This document shows, in pieces, positions 23,725-36,013 of a stretch of 64,000 bases of DNA. The position numbers and the translations under genes were made by a program. Position 1 is the stretch's first letter. Every line of letters begins with the position of its first letter. Origin of the DNA: Anaeramoeba flamelloides. Lineage: Eukaryota > Metamonada > Anaeramoebidae. The notes below the pieces were generated by a model. The model was not told the DNA's origin and did no database searches. It saw nothing but the letters and a program-made list of their open reading frames with translations. The stretch covers positions 2,869,001 to 2,933,000 of the forward strand of contig JANTQA010000008.1 in NCBI GenBank assembly GCA_027625915.1, read 5' to 3'.

Positions 23725-24756
23725 ATTCTTAAGGTTCGAGTCATTTACCGTGGATTTGTTCCATACTCAAGGAGTGAATTCAAACCAAAAAAAAAAAAGA
23801 TATTGAGAAATGGGCCTTCTTTTGGTTGACATAATTCAAATAACAAAAAAAAAAATTCCATTGGATAATCTTTTGACAAAAATTCAAATGAATAAAAATA
23901 AGTTAAAAGATTTCTCAATTTCCAAAAATCAAAATTTAGAAAATTAAATTTCATAAGATCTCATTGCCAAAAAATTTATTCAAAAAAAAAAGTTTTGAAA
24001 GTATTCTCAATTCCAAAAAATAAATTTGATAAAAAAAAATTGATATTTTCTCATTTTATATTTCCAAATGGTTAAATTTCTTTAATTTAAAACAAATTAC
24101 TTTCTTGAAGTTCGCGATCAATTTAATTCGATTTAATATGTTTTGTGGTTATTTAGTAACCCTCTTAAATTTGACCAAGTAAGGATTATGGAATATTCTT
24201 TCCATAAAAATAACTCATTTGAAAAAGGAAAAAAAAAATCACCAAGATCTTAAAAAGCACCCACGATCAGAAACTTCATAAATGACATAGTCGTTTTCAA
24301 ATTTGTAATTCACAATCATTCTTATTGGAAATTTAGTGTCGCTCTTTAGCACTTTTTTCTAAAAATGTCCCCTTCTTTGGTTGTTCATTTTTGGAGATCG
24401 ATCCTACAATAGGTTGGTTGGTTTTTAATTTGTGTTCATTCCTCATAAAAACTTACTAAAAAGTTTTTTTCCATTTACTGGTATTTAAATTCTAAATGCT
24501 AAAAAAATTTCCGTGGTAATGATTCAACCCTTAGTCATTTATTTTTTCTTTTATTAATTGCTCTATCTTTGAATTTTCAATAAATTTTCAATTTTCAATT
24601 TCCCTTTTAAAATAGATCCCAAATTTCAACACACCTCTTTTAAAACTCTTTTTATTAAAGACAAATATGGAAAATGAAGTGACAATTTTGTCCCATTTAG
24701 AATTCAAATACCCGTTAGAAAAAAAAATTTCATGTAATGACTCAACCCTTAAGAAT
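23725..24756. mobile_element. About 1.03-kb element with ATTCTTAAGG..GAGTCATT TIRs (family 5)
   Basis: The left end ATTCTTAAGGTTCGAGTCAT and the right end ATGACTCAACCCTTAAGAAT are inverse. Internal parts recur reversed at 57,480-58,170 (CTAATTTCCAATTAGAATGG region and ACAAAATAACCACAAAT block) and at about 49,440-49,560. No transposase reading frame. Confidence 0.6.
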
Positions 24757-25901
24757 TAAAATAAAACATAAAGGTCCCAATTTAAAAAGTTAAAATTAAT
24801 AATTTAAACTGATTTATAGGATTACAGAAATTGAAATTCTATATGTGTATTAAACTTTTTTTCGGAAAGTTGAATGAAAATTTTTTTCAATTTATTTCGA
24901 AGAAAATAGTAAGTGATTTCAAAAATGAAATTTTGATAGAATCTCAACAAAAAAGTTTTATTAATCAAACCGAGATCGATTAAGCATATTTTTTATTGTT
25001 TCAAGTTTGTAAAAAATCGTTTTCTCATTTGTCAAAATGAAAAAAAATTATAAAAAAGAATTTCGAATTTTGAAAATTCTATTGAACAATTTCTTTTAAT
25101 CTAATTTTTATAAACTGTTATAACAAATTGAGAGAATTTTAGCAAAGAGTACAATTGATATTTAACTCTTGAGGGTAAAATTACTTAATTCCCAAAATAT
25201 CTTTCGAAAATTTTATTTTGAATAATTCGGATTTCATCTTCTAACAAAAACACATTTCCAAATTAAAATTTGTTAATTTGCTTAAAACTTTAATGGTTAT
25301 AACTATCCTTATTAAAACAATCCTAATATTTTCCAAAATCTTGAATCAATCAATTTTTTGGTTAACCAAAAGAATTATCGAGAAAAGGATTATATTTCTT
25401 AGACCTTAAATTAGTTTTACACTTTTTGTGACTATTTCCATCATTTTTACACAAAAAATACCAAGTTTTTATTTCCCTACATTTTATTGTAACACTTTTT
25501 TTCTTTTTTGAAAGATACTTTTTAGAAAAAATTATAAAAACAATTTGGATCTCATTTCCTAAAAAAAATCATATTCATCTCTGAATTCCTTCGTAATTAA
25601 GAATTATTTCAAGGTTTGAATAATTAAAATTTTTTACGACAGAATATCGCTTAAAAAATAATTAAAAATTTCAAATGATTTCTGTGAAATATTGGTGGCT
25701 TAACACAATAAAAATCAATTTTAATTTCAACAATTAAACAATTTTGTTAAATAAAAAAAATTTCAAAAAAAACATAATAAAAAAATACCCTTTCTCAATG
25801 GTAGTTTCTTTTCTGGAAGGGAACAAATTTAAGAAATCTGTAAGTTAAAAAAAGAATTTTTACAAAAAAAATTTTTTCATTTTATTTTGCAAAACACATA
25901 A

Positions 25902-26783
25902 ATGACTCACTTACTTTTTAATGTCTCTTCAGAAAGAAAAAGTTATGAAAATTTTGGATCAATAACACAAAACATACTGAGCGAAAACATGGCAAAAGTA
26001 TTCCAGCAAATAAAAAACCCACAATTAAGCTACGAACTTGCAAAAAAAACAAAAAAGATAAATTCCTCATTAAAAAAATTGGCAACAAGAATAAAAGAAT
26101 TCGAGAACCAATCTCAGCAAATCGGGAACATTTACCAGCAAAAAAAGAAGGTGAAGGATTCCTTTTTATTTTTGAATCAAATCAAAATCGGAAAAGCAAA
26201 TGACAAAAAAAGCCTGACTATTTATACAAACCAAAGCCAAGTGCGCGATCCGAAGAATGTGAAAAAAATCAAAAAGAAAAATAAAAAAATCCGGTATCTG
26301 AAGGAGTCCATCCAGGAAATCGAGAACAAGCAATACGACGAAACAAAAAATGAACGAATAGAAGCAATCCAAAGTAATCTCAGGATTGGTGTCAATGAGA
26401 ACAATAGGGTACGAGACTATTTGAACAGGAAAAAGAGTGAAAATAATGAAACCGAAGAGAAAGTCAACCAGATCAGAAAAACCCAAAAGGAAGGATCTTC
26501 CAAGACCCTGATCTTAAAGAACAAAAAAGAACAAATATCAGAATTGCAAACAGTTATTAAAAGAAAACAATTCGATCACAAAAAATTAATCAAAATTTTT
26601 GAAACCAAATCCAATGTCTCGACCAAAGAAAAACTCGAGGCATACAAGCTGCAGGTCGAATCAAAAAAACAAGAAGCCAAAAGATTAGAAAGTGAATTGC
26701 ACGAATTACAACAAAAATATGGTAAAACTCTCAACACAAATTTCGACGATAGCATAAGTTCAATGTCAGAGTCTGATCGTTTC
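25902..26783 (+). CDS. N-terminal coiled-coil exon, probably of the RGS/DUF547 gene
   Basis: 294 codons from ATG 25,902 to a GTAAGC donor at 26,784 (phase 0). The protein is almost entirely charged helix: heptad-rich segments from residue 20 to 275, including KNVKKIKKKNKKIRYLKESI and KLQVESKKQEAKRLESELHE. The layout of paired helices with LRIGVNENNRVRDYL in the middle resembles HR1/REM-type Rho-binding antiparallel coiled coils, but that is only a suggestion. After the donor the frame turns into Phe-rich intron sequence, so the end at 26,909 is not the true C-terminus. The next phase-0 exon of good quality is at 31,081. It could instead be a separate gene whose other exons I missed. Confidence 0.65.
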
Positions 26784-27381
26784 GTAAGCGTTTCGTTCTT
26801 CTTTTTTCTTGGTTCCTTACTACCGGTTTTGCTCTTCTTTTTTTATTATTATTTTTTGAATTTTTATTTTTTTTTTCTCTCTTTTTGGTTTTTTGTTTTC
26901 TATTTTTGAATTTTTTTTGGCTATTTTTTCAAAGTAAAAAACCTAATTGAAAACAGTCTTGTTTTCGAAAAAACATTTTTAGTTTTTTGTGTTTGTGAGT
27001 TTCAAACTGATCAAATTTACACAGTTCACAATTTCTCAACTTCCTTTTTCACAATCTTATTTCTATTCCAAAGACATCAAAAAATCATCGGTTTTTTGGA
27101 TCAAAATTTGAGTGATGACCAAACCAATTTCGTTTAAAAAAATGAAGAATGTTGAATTCGGAAAAAAAACCCTCAAATATTCTACTTCTCATCTCTGAAA
27201 TAATCAAAATATTTTTTAAGGGAGTAGCCACGGTATTGAAAAATTTTTCACTTTTTTGACAATTCTGAAGAGGATCAGAAAATAACATTTTTTACTTTGG
27301 TTTTAACTCATTGATTTTTATTATTTAAAGTACTTCATTCATTAGATTTTTTAAATTTTTTTTTCAAAGTCTCAAAGAAAT

Positions 27382-27476
27382 TGCCACAATAGAATGTTGA
27401 GTTGAATTGCAAAAAATAGTGTTTTGAATGTTGAATAACTTATCTTTTATCCTTCTCTCAACATTCTATTGTGGCA
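27382..27476. mobile_element. 95-bp hairpin element with perfect 20-bp arms
   Basis: TGCCACAATAGAATGTTGAG at 27,382-27,401 and its exact inverse at 27,457-27,476, with a 55-base loop. It is either a very small MITE or the ends of a larger one after internal loss. Confidence 0.7.
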
Positions 27477-27839
27477 TTTAATTTTTTCCTTTTTTTATTT
27501 TTTCATCATTTTTGTGATTTTTTAATCCTGAAAACATAAAGCAATTAGAAATATTTTTTTATTAGTGACATTTGGGATTAATGGATTTTGTTTAAAAAGA
27601 ACAACAACATTACAACTGAAACAATGATAAAAGAAAACATAAATGGGACTTAAATAGCTAGAAGATTCCAAAATTAGAATAATTAAGTCAAATTTTTACT
27701 TGTTAGGATTTTAAATAGTTGGGTTTAGTGGAATTGGAGAAGTGAATATGATTATATGTTATCAAAGTTTAAACCATAAAATAGCTCTAAGTTTTATTCA
27801 AAGAATCTGAAATTCTCTTCTCCCAAAATTAAAACTAAA

Positions 27840-28383
27840 CCTCGATTCCAAAAATTTGGACACATCTAAAATCAAAAATAGGAAAACAAAAACTCAATTT
27901 ATTATATTTTTCCAAACCTAATATAAAACCATATTTAAGTAACATAGTATTAATGGTTTTTTAAGTAATCTTTTTCATCCAAATAGAAGAAAGCAATATA
28001 AAATAAAAAAATCAAAACAAGTGTGTCCAAAATAAGGAAACGAGCTGAAATGACAGAATTTGAACAAAAAATATATTGGTAGATTTGTTAAAATTACACC
28101 AACAATGGTTGATCGATCAAATGATAAGATTGCTTGCACCGGTTTTATGTGGATTTTTCAATTTTTGAAACTCAACTGTAACCATCTATCAGCCATCTAT
28201 AAAAAATTTCCAGATCTAACCAAACAGATTTTGTAACTGAAAAATTGAAAATGAAAACAAAAACAAAAAAGACAAAAAATGAAATAGTTGGTTGAATTAA
28301 AATTAATTTCCAATTGGATGTAAATCATGTTATTGTTATTTTTCCAACTGTTTAAACTGTGTCCAAATTGATGGAATTAAGAT
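27840..28383 (+). mobile_element. MITE family 2 copy, intact ends
   Basis: The left end GATTCCAAAAATTTGGACAC and the right end GTGTCCAAATTGATGGAATT are inverse. The core includes ACACCAACAATGGTTGATCG and AACCAAACAGATT, shared with 45,258-45,786. Confidence 0.75.
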
Positions 28384-29284
28384 TATTTTAATAAAAAAAT
28401 AATAAAAAAAAAAAAAACTATTTTATCAATATAATCTCAATTTTTTTATTGTTGAATATTACTAAAATTAAAATATCAAATAATTTTTTTAAAAAAATTT
28501 TTAGAGAATCTACGATCACACGATACTAAAATAAAATGCTCTTATCTCATCTCTCTCAAATTTTTATCATGTCTTATGGTGTAGCTACCCCCTTAAAGAC
28601 AAATAACAAATCATTAATTTTGTGCTTTTTTTTTTTTTTTGACATAATTAGAGATTTCAAGAACAAAAACCTCAAAATTGTTTTTATTTGATTGACTCTT
28701 CAGGAACCCTTTTACTTATAATTGTAATTTTCAACCAAAATTTCTCCAAGAAAATACTATTTATTTAAAAAGAACTTGAACCAAATTTTCTTTCAGAAAA
28801 AATTTGATTTAAGAAAATTCAAGTAAAATATAAACACTTGAAGATCTTAAATCTTATTTCTATTTTGATTTCCCGTTTTAGAATTGAGAATTAAAATAAA
28901 CCAGTAATTCTTCTTTTTTAGTTTTTTTGATCACAAGCATTAACAAATAAAATTGAAAATTGCTAGTTAGACAAAACTATTAACATAATTAACATTTCTT
29001 ATTGGTAATAAAATTTATTCGCAATCTAATCAAAATTACAGAACTTAATTAGCTTGAGGCTATTATATTCATTGCTGTAGCATTACTACGGATTTTTAAA
29101 AGCCTCTAGTCGAGAAAAAAAGATCTATTTTGGGATCAAAATGTTTAAATGGATTTGACAATGAAACATCGTTTAATTCAACTTTAGGATCTTTACTTGA
29201 ATAGATAATGACTAATAGTTTTGAAAACTCTCTATCCATCTGAAAAAACTGAAAAAATTCGGAAAAAAAATTACTAAATAAATA

Positions 29285-29690
29285 TCCCGTTTCCTAGGTT
29301 TTCCAGGATTCGAAATCAACCAAAAAAAATACATTGAATTTTACCCAATTCTTTTGAATTTTGGAAAATCTAACGCAAGTGTCCACCAAGTGCTGAAAAG
29401 AGCCTAGGTTTTTTTTTAATTTGAGAAATAAACCGAGAATTAAATGAATTTTCTCTTATTTCTTAAATTAAAAAAAACCTAACGGCGGTTTTCCATAATT
29501 CAAAAGAATTGAGTAAAATCAATGATTTCACTCAATTCTTTTAAACTCTGGATACCTTAAGGGTAAAGTGTCCATCAAGTGCTGTCAAGTGCCAAGCTTT
29601 TTTTTTACTTTTTGGAATAAACCGAAAATTAAATAAATTTTCAGTTTATATCAAAGATTAAAAAACCCTAACGGCAAAAATCCAAAAAAA
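29285..29690. repeat. Compound palindromic repeat (CTAGG...CAAGTGC family)
   Basis: Alternating inverted units: CCTAGGTTTT..AATTTGAGAAATAAACCG / its inverse ending AAAAAACCTAACGGCGG, with ATTCAAAAGAATTGAGTAAA inverted pairs and GTCCACCAAGTGCTG / GTCCATCAAGTGCTG direct pairs. Related blocks occur at 32,690-32,885 and 63,868-64,000, and degenerate ones near 9,395 and 22,990-23,220. Confidence 0.7.
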
Positions 29691-31080
29691 TACTTTTTTT
29701 ACAATTTAAAAGAATAAAGAATTCTTTAATAGCCCAAATAATTGAATATACGATTTTAAAGATATTTAATAAATTTAAAATACTTTTAAAAGAGAATAAA
29801 ATGACCTCATAACTGTGAAAAAAAATTTGAAAATTTTTTAACTATTAAATTTGAAAAAATCTCAATATAAATTGGAAAATTGGTTTTGTTCAACTTAAAT
29901 TGTAAAATATCTTGAAAAATAATTTTTTGATCACAAGATCTTTGATTAACCAATAGGGTTTATTTTAAGTGAAGTTATTAAAAAGTAAAAAATTAGCAAA
30001 TATTTAATTATTTTTTAAAAAATTTTTCTAATGATCGTGATAAGAAATCTGAAAGGAAATTTTGTTTAATTTATTTTTTAATTAATAGCAATACAAAAGC
30101 ACTGATAAAAGAAAATGAAAATATCAATTTCGGTTTTTTTCTTTTTTGCTGATGAATTTTAAAAAAAAAGAAAAAAAAAAAACAGTAAAAGTCCCCCTCA
30201 ATTGAAAACCAAAATACTATTATGGTAATTGTCTTAGAAACTTTATTTTTTTTAAATTGGTTTCAAACCTTTAAAGATTTTTTTTCAAATTTATTCTTTA
30301 TTTAAAACGTGAACTGAAAATCTACTTTTTTTACTATCCAAAATTCTTATTGAAATACTCAAAACCCAGATAAACTTATAAATTGAAAAAATCTAAGAAT
30401 TTGTTTGTTAGGATGAAAAGTTTGTTTCTGTCAACGTTTCCCAAAATTTTTCTCAAATATCAATTATTGTTTATAATTGTCCTTTTTGAAGAAATAAGAA
30501 ATAAGTAGAATAATACACATCCAGAAATGCTTGATATCAGTATTGAGTTAGCTCTATAAATCTAAATATTTTCTTAAAAATTTAAAAAACTCCAAATTCT
30601 TACGTCCCATTGAAAAGAACAACAACGAGATTCATTTTGATCTTGAATTGAAGATCCAAATAAAATCCCAATAGAAATAAATATAATTTCACTACAATCA
30701 TTTTCGTCATTTCAAGAACATTAGAATAACATGTTTTTAAAAAGTGAATTCCAGATCTTGTTTTAAAAAAAAAATTTTCAAATGAATTAGGTGATCAAAA
30801 AAAAAAGAAAAAATTGAAAAAAAAAAAAAACAAAATGAGAAAAAATTGAAATTTCAACAATAATTTTTTTCTTCTAATATCCATTCAAACCCTTTAAACG
30901 CAGGTAATTTACCTGTCAAAATTGGAGCCCTTTGGCTGGAAAATAGTTTAAGATTCTGTGAAAACAAGATTCGGAAAACTTGAAAAGAAAAAAAAAAAAA
31001 ATAAAGAAAAAAAAATTAATTATATATATATTATTATTATTTTAAATATACTTGTTAATAATTAATTGATAATTACATAG

Positions 31081-34000
31081 TTTGATGTAAAAACCCCACG
31101 TGGAGTTAGACGATCTAAAAGTACTTTATACAGCGAAGATGAAAGATGGAAAGAACCAGAATTAACTGAATTATCAAGCAGTGCAAATGATGAATCAGAG
31201 AAAATCCCCAGTTCAAAAGATAGTATTCATAAAATTCAAACAGATGAACAAAAATCTGATCTTGAAGAAATAAAAATAGATCCTAAAATAGAAGTACAAC
31301 CAAAACAAAATCTTGAAGAAGAGAATGAAAAGGAAAAGAAAGAAGAAAAGGAAAACGAAAATAACACAACAGAGGAAAAGAAAAAGAAAAAACAAAATGA
31401 AAAAATTGACATAAAAGATATTCAAACTTTATTAACTATCCCAGCAGGCGTCGAGTATTTTAAAGAATATTTGGTACAAGGAATGTCACACGAAAACCTT
31501 TTATTTTATCTTGATGTTAAAAATTTTAAAAATATTTTCCACAAACACAAGGTATGCTTTTATTTATTTTTTTTCTTCATTTTCTTTTCCATTCATATTT
31601 TAACTTTCCCTAACACCCTAGTTATTTCCACTATTTATTCAAATCAAATCAGCCACAACTTTTTCTTTTCACTTTTCACTTTTCTTCTTCTACCCCCCAC
31701 CAATTTTCTCTTTGTATCTTTTTAATTTAAATCATCATAATTCTAATAACCCATCTAAAATTAATCTTAACAATTATAGAACATCTATCAAGTAGCAAAA
31801 AATATTTACAAAAAATATATAAAAAATGAATCAATTTTTGAAGTAAATATCGATTATAATTCAAGAGAAACAATCGAACAATTAATCAAAGAGAAAAAAA
31901 TATCATATGATATGTTTAACCATGCACAGGAAATCGTACTTAATCATATGGATCATAACGAATTTAACCCATTTAAAAAATCAAAAATTTATAAAATTTT
32001 AATTAAACAATTGAAAACACACTCGCATTCAGATTTTGATATAAAAACAAAAAAAGCAATTTTGGTCACAAAAACAAACGAAACCCAAATATTGAATACC
32101 GAATTTCATTTCCAAGGAAAAGCCAGAAAGACTATACAAGTATCAGAAGAATTAATGGAATCAATGATCTTCATTTTAAATTCGCAATATTCAGTAAGTA
32201 CAAAAACAATCGAATTAAACCTTATTTCAAAATCCTTATCCTTCAATAGATTCGTTGCAGGCACAACAGAATTGCAAAGGGTAATTTGATCATTATTTTA
32301 TTTTATCCATTCTTATTTCCCTAACTTTAAATACATGGAGAATTAAAAAAAATTCTTTATTCAAACCCGTTTATCGAATAGTTCTATTCAAGTTTAGAAA
32401 TTGTTCGTGATAATTTTTGAATCACTGAAAAAACGCCCAAAATACTCGAAAATGGAAAATATTCGTTTTTTTTTTTCAAACGCACACTAAATTATATCGA
32501 TTGTTGTTGATGTGGGTAATAAATACTCATTTTTTTGATTTAATTTTATCATTAAAGAAAAAAAACCTTTTAAATTTTCAAAAATCTTGAAAAATTTTTT
32601 CATCTCAATAATATTATTGGTAATTGTTTTTCAAAAGTAAATTGGTTTTTTGATTATTTAACAAAATTTCTAAAAAAAAGTTTAGAAATTAGGTGAGTGC
32701 CGTAGAGCGCCGTCAAGTGCCTGGGTTTTCCAGAATTCAAAAGAATGGAGAAAAATCAAAGATTTTACTCTATTCTTTTAAATTCTGGAAAAGCTAACGA
32801 CGATTTTTTTTTAATTCAAGAAATAAACCGAAAATTTATCATCCTTTCTTTTTATTTCTCAAATTAAAAAAAAAACCTAATGCACACAGAAGAAAAATAA
32901 TTTTCTCTCTTCAAAAATAAATAAATAAATAAATAAACAAGTAAATTGGGTTTTTAAAACCAATAAATTTTAACAAATCCAATAAAGCGAATATATACAA
33001 TAATCGGCTATACCTGATCTAATTTTTTTCTGTGAAATGAAAAGTTTTTGAAAGAATATGTATTAAATTTTCCAAAAAAAAAAACAAAAAAAAATTAATT
33101 TAAAGAATTTTTTGAATTACAATTCCTCAGAAGTAGATTGTTAGATTAGATAATCACAATCCAAAAGTTGTTTTTATTTTTTTTAATGTAAAAAGTTTAT
33201 TTTTTAAACTTGACTTTCTCTTGTTTTATTATTTTGTTAGAAGAAAAAAAAAAAGTAAATCGTTAAAAACTTGGATTATGAAATGGATTTATTGATGAAA
33301 TTCGTCTCTATGCCTCATTCTGATAAAAAAAAAAAGGAAAAAAAAAAATAATAAATAAATACTCCCATTGGATTACTAACGTTTGATATAAACCAGAGTC
33401 GGTTCTTTCTAAGGAAAGAGGACCAATCCTAGCCATTAAGGAATTATAAAATATTGGACTCTTTTTATGTATTTTGAAAGTAAATTTTATTTTTTTTTGT
33501 GTTCTTGAAAATAAAATTTTCAAAATTTAACTGAAATATCGATAATTAACAATGTGAAAGAATATAAAGAAAAACAAACACCTTTAAAAAGTTTCTTATC
33601 AATTATTTTAGACTTTTTGAAAAAATTCGAATATGTTCCATTTTCAAGTATTTTCAGAGTTTTTACTATTTCCCATTCAAGAATTTTTTAATTTTTTTTT
33701 TCTCCGACACTATTTTTGCCAAATGGCTTTATCCTTTTTTAATTTTTCTAATTTATTATTGTTTTTTTTCTTTCTTTTACATTTTTATTTGAAAATATAT
33801 GAAATTTAATTTAAAATAATTTAATTAAAAAGATTAATGTTGCAACATTAACCCACTATGAAAAGGTGGCATGCTTTATAAATATTTATAACACCCTATT
33901 ATTCCACATTGCAATTTTATATGGCTTACCAACACAATTAAATGAATTAAAGTTTTTTAATGATTTTAAATATAATATTGGCGGTCATTTTTTTTCATTG

Positions 34001-34474
34001 AACGATATTCGAAATGGCGTCCTTAGAAACAATAAAGACAGAAGAAATAACCCATACTTTAAAAAAGATGATTCAAGACGAGAATATTGCTTAAAGAAAA
34101 AATTTAATCCAAAAATTCATTTTTGTTTAAATAATTTCAATTATTCGGCAATGATCATTCAAACTGTATATCAACACAAAATTAAAAAGTTTATTTCACA
34201 TTTAACAAAATCCAGTTTATCCAAACAAATTTTCCTTCAAAAAAAAAAATTATTTTTACCCAAATTGTTTCAAGAATATGCAATAGATTTTGGAAATTCA
34301 AAATCAAATGTATTAAAATGGATTCATAGAAACCTTGATCTAAAAAGGACCAAGAAGAAAATGCATTTTAACGAAACAACAACAGTTAAATTTTATAAAA
34401 ATAACATAAATATGACTCATTTTATTTTCAATAAAAAAAGTCAAATGGTCAAAAAATTTGCAGACTTTAACTAA
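31081..34474 (+). CDS. RGS domain plus DUF547 domain protein (three exons)
   Basis: Exons 31,081-31,551, 31,780-32,280 and 33,833-34,474, all phase 0, with GTATGC and GTAATT donors and TAG/AAG acceptors. Exon A is an acidic, Lys/Glu-rich lead, then the RGS fold begins (IPAGVEYFKEYLVQGMSHEN). Exon B completes it (QVAKNIYKKYIKNES, MFNHAQEIVLNHMD, KSKIYKILIKQL); RGS domains speed GTP hydrolysis by G-alpha subunits. Exon C opens the DUF547 domain: THYEKVACFINIYNTLLFHI, GLPTQLNELKFFND, YNIGGHFFSLNDIRNGVLR, FNPKIHFCLNNFN, NVLKWIHRNL; its function is unknown. Together with the coiled-coil exon the product would be 831 residues, probably a cytosolic or membrane-associated G-protein regulator. The start codon is inferred to lie at 25,902. 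Confidence 0.85.
32281..33832 (+). other. 1.55-kb intron with a CTAGG/CAAGTGC repeat
   Basis: Between the RGS and DUF547 exons. It contains the repeat at 32,690-32,885 (GCCGTCAAGTGCCTGGGTTT and an inverted AATTCAAAAGAATGGAG pair). Nothing else recognised. Confidence 0.7.
32690..32885. repeat. Copy of the CTAGG/CAAGTGC palindromic repeat
   Basis: Contains GCGCCGTCAAGTGCC, the inverted pair CCAGAATTCAAAAGAATGGA / ATTCTTTTAAATTCTGG, and an AATTCAAGAAATAAACCG unit with its inverse, matching 29,285-29,690. Confidence 0.65.
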
Positions 34475-34838
34475 TTATTTTTCATAGATATACTTTGATT
34501 TATAAATATACATGCATACACACATTATTATTCTTATTTTTTCTATTATCTCTTTTTCATTTTGCTCGTCTTTTTTGAAAGGTTAGATGTGATTTTTTTT
34601 TTTTTTTATTTTTTCATTGTTTTTTTGTATTGTAAATTTGAAAAAGATTATTTCGTTAATTTTAAAAAAATTCGAAAAATTGGAATATTAAAACAGAATT
34701 TTAATTTAGAAAATATTTTAAAACAAAATATAAACTTTTTTTTTTCTTCTCTTTTTTTTTATTGTGATAATTTTTTCTTAATTTACTTATACTTTCAATC
34801 ATAATTATAAATAGACTATTTTTTTCTTTTATATTTTT

Positions 34839-34872
<34 letters not shown>

Positions 34873-35897
34873 TATTTAAAAGTGATTATTTTGTCAACTA
34901 ATTTCCATTATTAAGTTCTTGTACTTAAAACGATAAAATAAAACAAAAAGGAATTATTTTGATTTTAAATAAGAGATATTGTAAAAATCTTTTTTATTTT
35001 ATCATTTTTTACCTTTTTGTCTTATTAATTCATCTTTTTCATTTCTTTAAACAATTTGGAACTTATAAATACCCTTTTGATTTAAGAGTGATTTATTAGA
35101 GAACCAGGTATTTAATTTCATAAAAAGGTCTTTAATTCAGTAAAATAATAAAAAAAAATGTTGAGATACAAAAGATTGTTCATATTTAATCTTTTTTAGA
35201 AAATAAAAAAAATAAATTTCAGAATAAATTTTTTTTTTTACTTTTTTTTATTTTAATTTGAGAAGAAAAATAAATATTTCGAGTGTATAGATCTGAATAT
35301 TAAACTAGTTATTATTTTTTTGAAACCTAAGCTAAAAAAATGAAAAGAAATAACCATTTTTCTAAATTCTTTATATTTGTTATTTCTAGAAAAAAGATCT
35401 TTCGTAAATAATACTTTACTGATATAGGATAAAAAAATTGCCAATTTTTCGAAAAATATTTATATTGGTTATTTTTTGTCATTTTTTTTTCCTGAAGATC
35501 TTCACATTTCAACAAACAATAACTCACACAATCTGGCTCATTTTTTCAAAAACAAGCAAAATATTTTTCTTTCTGGGTAATATAAATATAACCCTATCTA
35601 GAAAATTATATTGCTTATTTCCTCAACTTCGTAAAAATAACGACAGTAATTTTTTTATTATAATAGAATAACCACAATTTATAAAAATATTTATTTTCAA
35701 AATTTGATTTTTAATGGAAAAATGATTTTGAAATGGAGTTTATATTGAAAAAATAATAGATTCAGAGAAAAATTATAAAGAAAAGATTAAATATAAAACA
35801 ATTATCAAAATGAGCAATAAAATAGAACTGGAAATGTGTTAACTTTATAATATCAAAGCTCTTATTGCTATAAAACTTAAGATGACTAAGAAAAACC

Positions 35898-35997
<100 letters not shown>

Positions 35998-36013
35998 CCT
36001 AAAATAGTAGAAA

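Larger units (their letters stand above)
21147..25901. other. Intergenic repeat field, 4.75 kb, no gene seen
   Basis: Contains an A24 tract at 21,405-21,430, a nested MITE pair (21,455-22,566), two poly-G tracts (22,617-22,629 and 22,771-22,781), a CTAGG-type inverted repeat (about 22,990-23,220) and a 1.03-kb TIR element (23,725-24,756). From 24,765 to 25,901 I see only A/T-rich filler and presumably the promoter of the coiled-coil gene. Confidence 0.5.
27216..28596. mobile_element. TTAA-flanked element with GGG(A/G)GTAGC TIRs, host to two nested elements
   Basis: The left end is TTAAGGGAGTAGCCACGGTA, the right end GTGTAGCTACCCCCTTAA; the outer TTAA on both sides looks like a target duplication, as in piggyBac-type elements. 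Within lie a 95-bp hairpin element (27,382-27,476) and a family 2 MITE (27,840-28,383). Removing the family 2 copy leaves about 840 bp. No transposase is present. Confidence 0.6.
26784..31080 (+). other. Proposed 4.3-kb intron filled with nested repeats
   Basis: It starts GTAAGC and ends ATTACATAG. It contains a TTAA-flanked element (27,216-28,596) with two smaller elements inside it, and a CTAGG/CAAGTGC compound repeat (29,285-29,690). The rest is A/T-rich filler without a recognisable exon. Confidence 0.5.

Noticed and set aside
23731-23760. GGTTCGAGTC, resembling a tRNA T arm
   Set aside because: No other tRNA arms nearby; it is part of the family 5 terminal inverted repeat.
31213-31425. 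Minus-strand 70-codon ORF
   Set aside because: Shadow of the acidic lead of the RGS/DUF547 exon.
33308-33523. Minus-strand ORF with a G+C-richer patch (about 33,360-33,440), also considered as a tRNA
   Set aside because: The peptide matches nothing I know; the patch has an incomplete acceptor-stem pairing and is too short, about 60 nt, for a tRNA, with no anticodon or T arm.
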